Shown: positions 63,498 through 64,000 of the stretch, piece after piece | Numbering within the stretch: the stretch's first letter is position 1 | Layout of the letters: the number at the start of each line of letters is the position of its first letter | Assembly: GCF_900119735.1 (NCBI RefSeq) | Contig: NZ_FPJW01000012.1 | Location: forward strand, 1-64,000 | From: Marinospirillum alkaliphilum DSM 21637 | Lineage (GTDB): Bacteria > Pseudomonadota > Gammaproteobacteria > Pseudomonadales > Halomonadaceae | Length of the DNA: 64,000 nucleotides | Reading direction: 5' to 3' | Program-made: the position numbers and the translations under genes | The notes under the pieces: model-generated | Database searches by the model: none | What the model was told of the DNA's origin: nothing | The model's input: only the letters and a program-made list of their open reading frames with translations

Positions 63498-63530
63498 GGG
63501 TTGAGTGACGACAGGGGTGTTGCCTGTCTG

Positions 63531-64000
63531 TTATTGCAGTTCTTCCGGCCGGTTGAAATTGCGCAGGGTGCGGGGATCAAAGTCCACCTGGGTCATGCCG
63601 ATGCTGGCATACCAGCGATCCGGCTTGCGTTCGCCCTGTTGCATGGCTTGTTGCAGGGGACTGGCCAGACTGGTGTGCAGCAATACCACCACCGGTTGCA
63701 GGCGCTCTCCATCAGCGGCCACAGCGATCCGGGTGTTATCAGTGCGGGTGGCTTGAAGCAGTTGACTGACCAGATCAAGCGGCAGAAACGGGCCGTCACA
63801 GGGTGCAAAAATTACCCATTCCGTTTCGGCTGATTGCAGGCCAGTGAGGATGCCCATCAAGGGGCCGTGAAAACCTTCCTGCAGATCCCCGATGACACGG
63901 AACCCCAGCGCTTCATAGGCCTGTTGATTGCGGTTGGCATTGATCAGCAACTGGTCAACCTGAGGTTGCAGACGAGTGATCACGTGGTGAATCAGGGGTT
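63531..64000 (-). CDS. mobA: Molybdenum cofactor guanylyltransferase MobA, cut by window end
   Basis: 156 visible residues; the frame is open to the edge and the upstream codons read PLIHHVITRLQPQV, which is internal MobA, so the first ~30 residues (with the GGxxxRMG loop) are outside. Seen: the INANRN motif, FHGPLMGILTGLQSA, and FAPCDGPFLP, which holds a Mg-binding aspartate. It joins GMP to molybdopterin. It lies 280 bases before mobB and probably has its own transcript. Confidence 0.93.
   Translation of the reverse strand, partial: PLIHHVITRLQPQVDQLLINANRNQQAYEALGFRVIGDLQEGFHGPLMGILTGLQSAETEWVIFAPCDGPFLPLDLVSQLLQATRTDNTRIAVAADGERLQPVVVLLHTSLASPLQQAMQQGERKPDRWYASIGMTQVDFDPRTLRNFNRPEELQ

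Noticed and set aside
63248-63530. Moco riboswitch or ModE operator before the mobB operon
   Set aside because: No conserved Moco-motif pattern or TATATAAC-type ModE arms could be found; only a different dyad is present.
1-64000. CRISPR arrays, tRNA/rRNA genes, prophage or intact IS elements
   Set aside because: I looked for regular short repeats, cloverleaf-like ends and transposase motifs and saw none apart from the MITE-like element.

Overview
The window is a chromosomal segment of a gammaproteobacterium. I base this on the TmcA-type tRNA acetylase, SlyD-like PPIase, NarXL, UbiTUV and a group-2 Mrp antiporter with fused MrpA and MrpB. The Mrp system and the arx/nar gene set would suit a halophilic or alkaliphilic facultative anaerobe of the Oceanospirillales/Chromatiales type, but that placement is inference. 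No rRNA, tRNA, phage, intact IS transposase or CRISPR array was seen. One short MITE-like element is present.

Layout. (1) 1-10 kb: ordinary metabolic genes. These are an acetoacetyl-CoA synthetase cut by the window start, TmcA, a small exported beta-rich protein, a hotdog thioesterase, a MalY/PatB aminotransferase, an ethylbenzene-dehydrogenase-like haem-domain protein coupled to a DUF2231 membrane protein, and FetAB. (2) 10-24 kb, minus strand: an arsenic and molybdenum block. It holds ArsP-like permease, small thioredoxin, Acr3, a 54-aa exported peptide, then a five-gene Mo-enzyme cluster that best fits arxB'ABCD (anaerobic arsenite oxidase), then SlyD-like-modABC. (3) 23-31 kb: anaerobic biosynthesis. 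It holds class III ribonucleotide reductase with its glycyl-radical tail on a separate 59-aa gene, NrdG, UbiT/UbiU/UbiV for O2-independent ubiquinone synthesis, and a NarX/PilJ-type chemoreceptor. (4) 31-48 kb: nitrate respiration. narGHJI-ppiC is followed by a PAS-GGDEF-EAL protein and a DNR-like regulator, with narXL and two NarK-type transporters around a universal stress protein on the other strand. (5) 48-58 kb: mrpA'CDEFG, nnrS, the NO-damage repair gene ric behind a sigma-54 promoter with three NorR-like sites, and a NIT-domain SpoIIE phosphatase. (6) 58-64 kb: the molybdopterin pathway (mobA, mobB, moeA, a moaC-moaD fusion, moaE, moaA, mog).

How the genes fit together. The two large Mo-bisPGD enzymes (NarG and the ArxA-like protein) explain the molybdate transporter and the Moco operons. 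Arsenite oxidation could feed electrons through the quinone pool, made anaerobically by UbiTUV, to nitrate reductase. NO made along the way is handled by Ric and NnrS. Regulatory sites tie the blocks together: FNR/DNR boxes lie at ubiU, nrdD/ubiT, narG, the arx leader and two putative small RNAs. NarL-type 7-2-7 sites lie at narG/narX, narK and possibly mod and moa.

The most notable observations are the split NrdD, a pair of tandem FNR-box-driven ~60-nt small RNA candidates downstream of the dnr gene (30927-31157), the arx-like cluster beside nar, the MoaC-MoaD fusion, and a tiny exported peptide gene inside the arsenic block. All functional calls come from reading the sequence and remembered family features. 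No database search was run.
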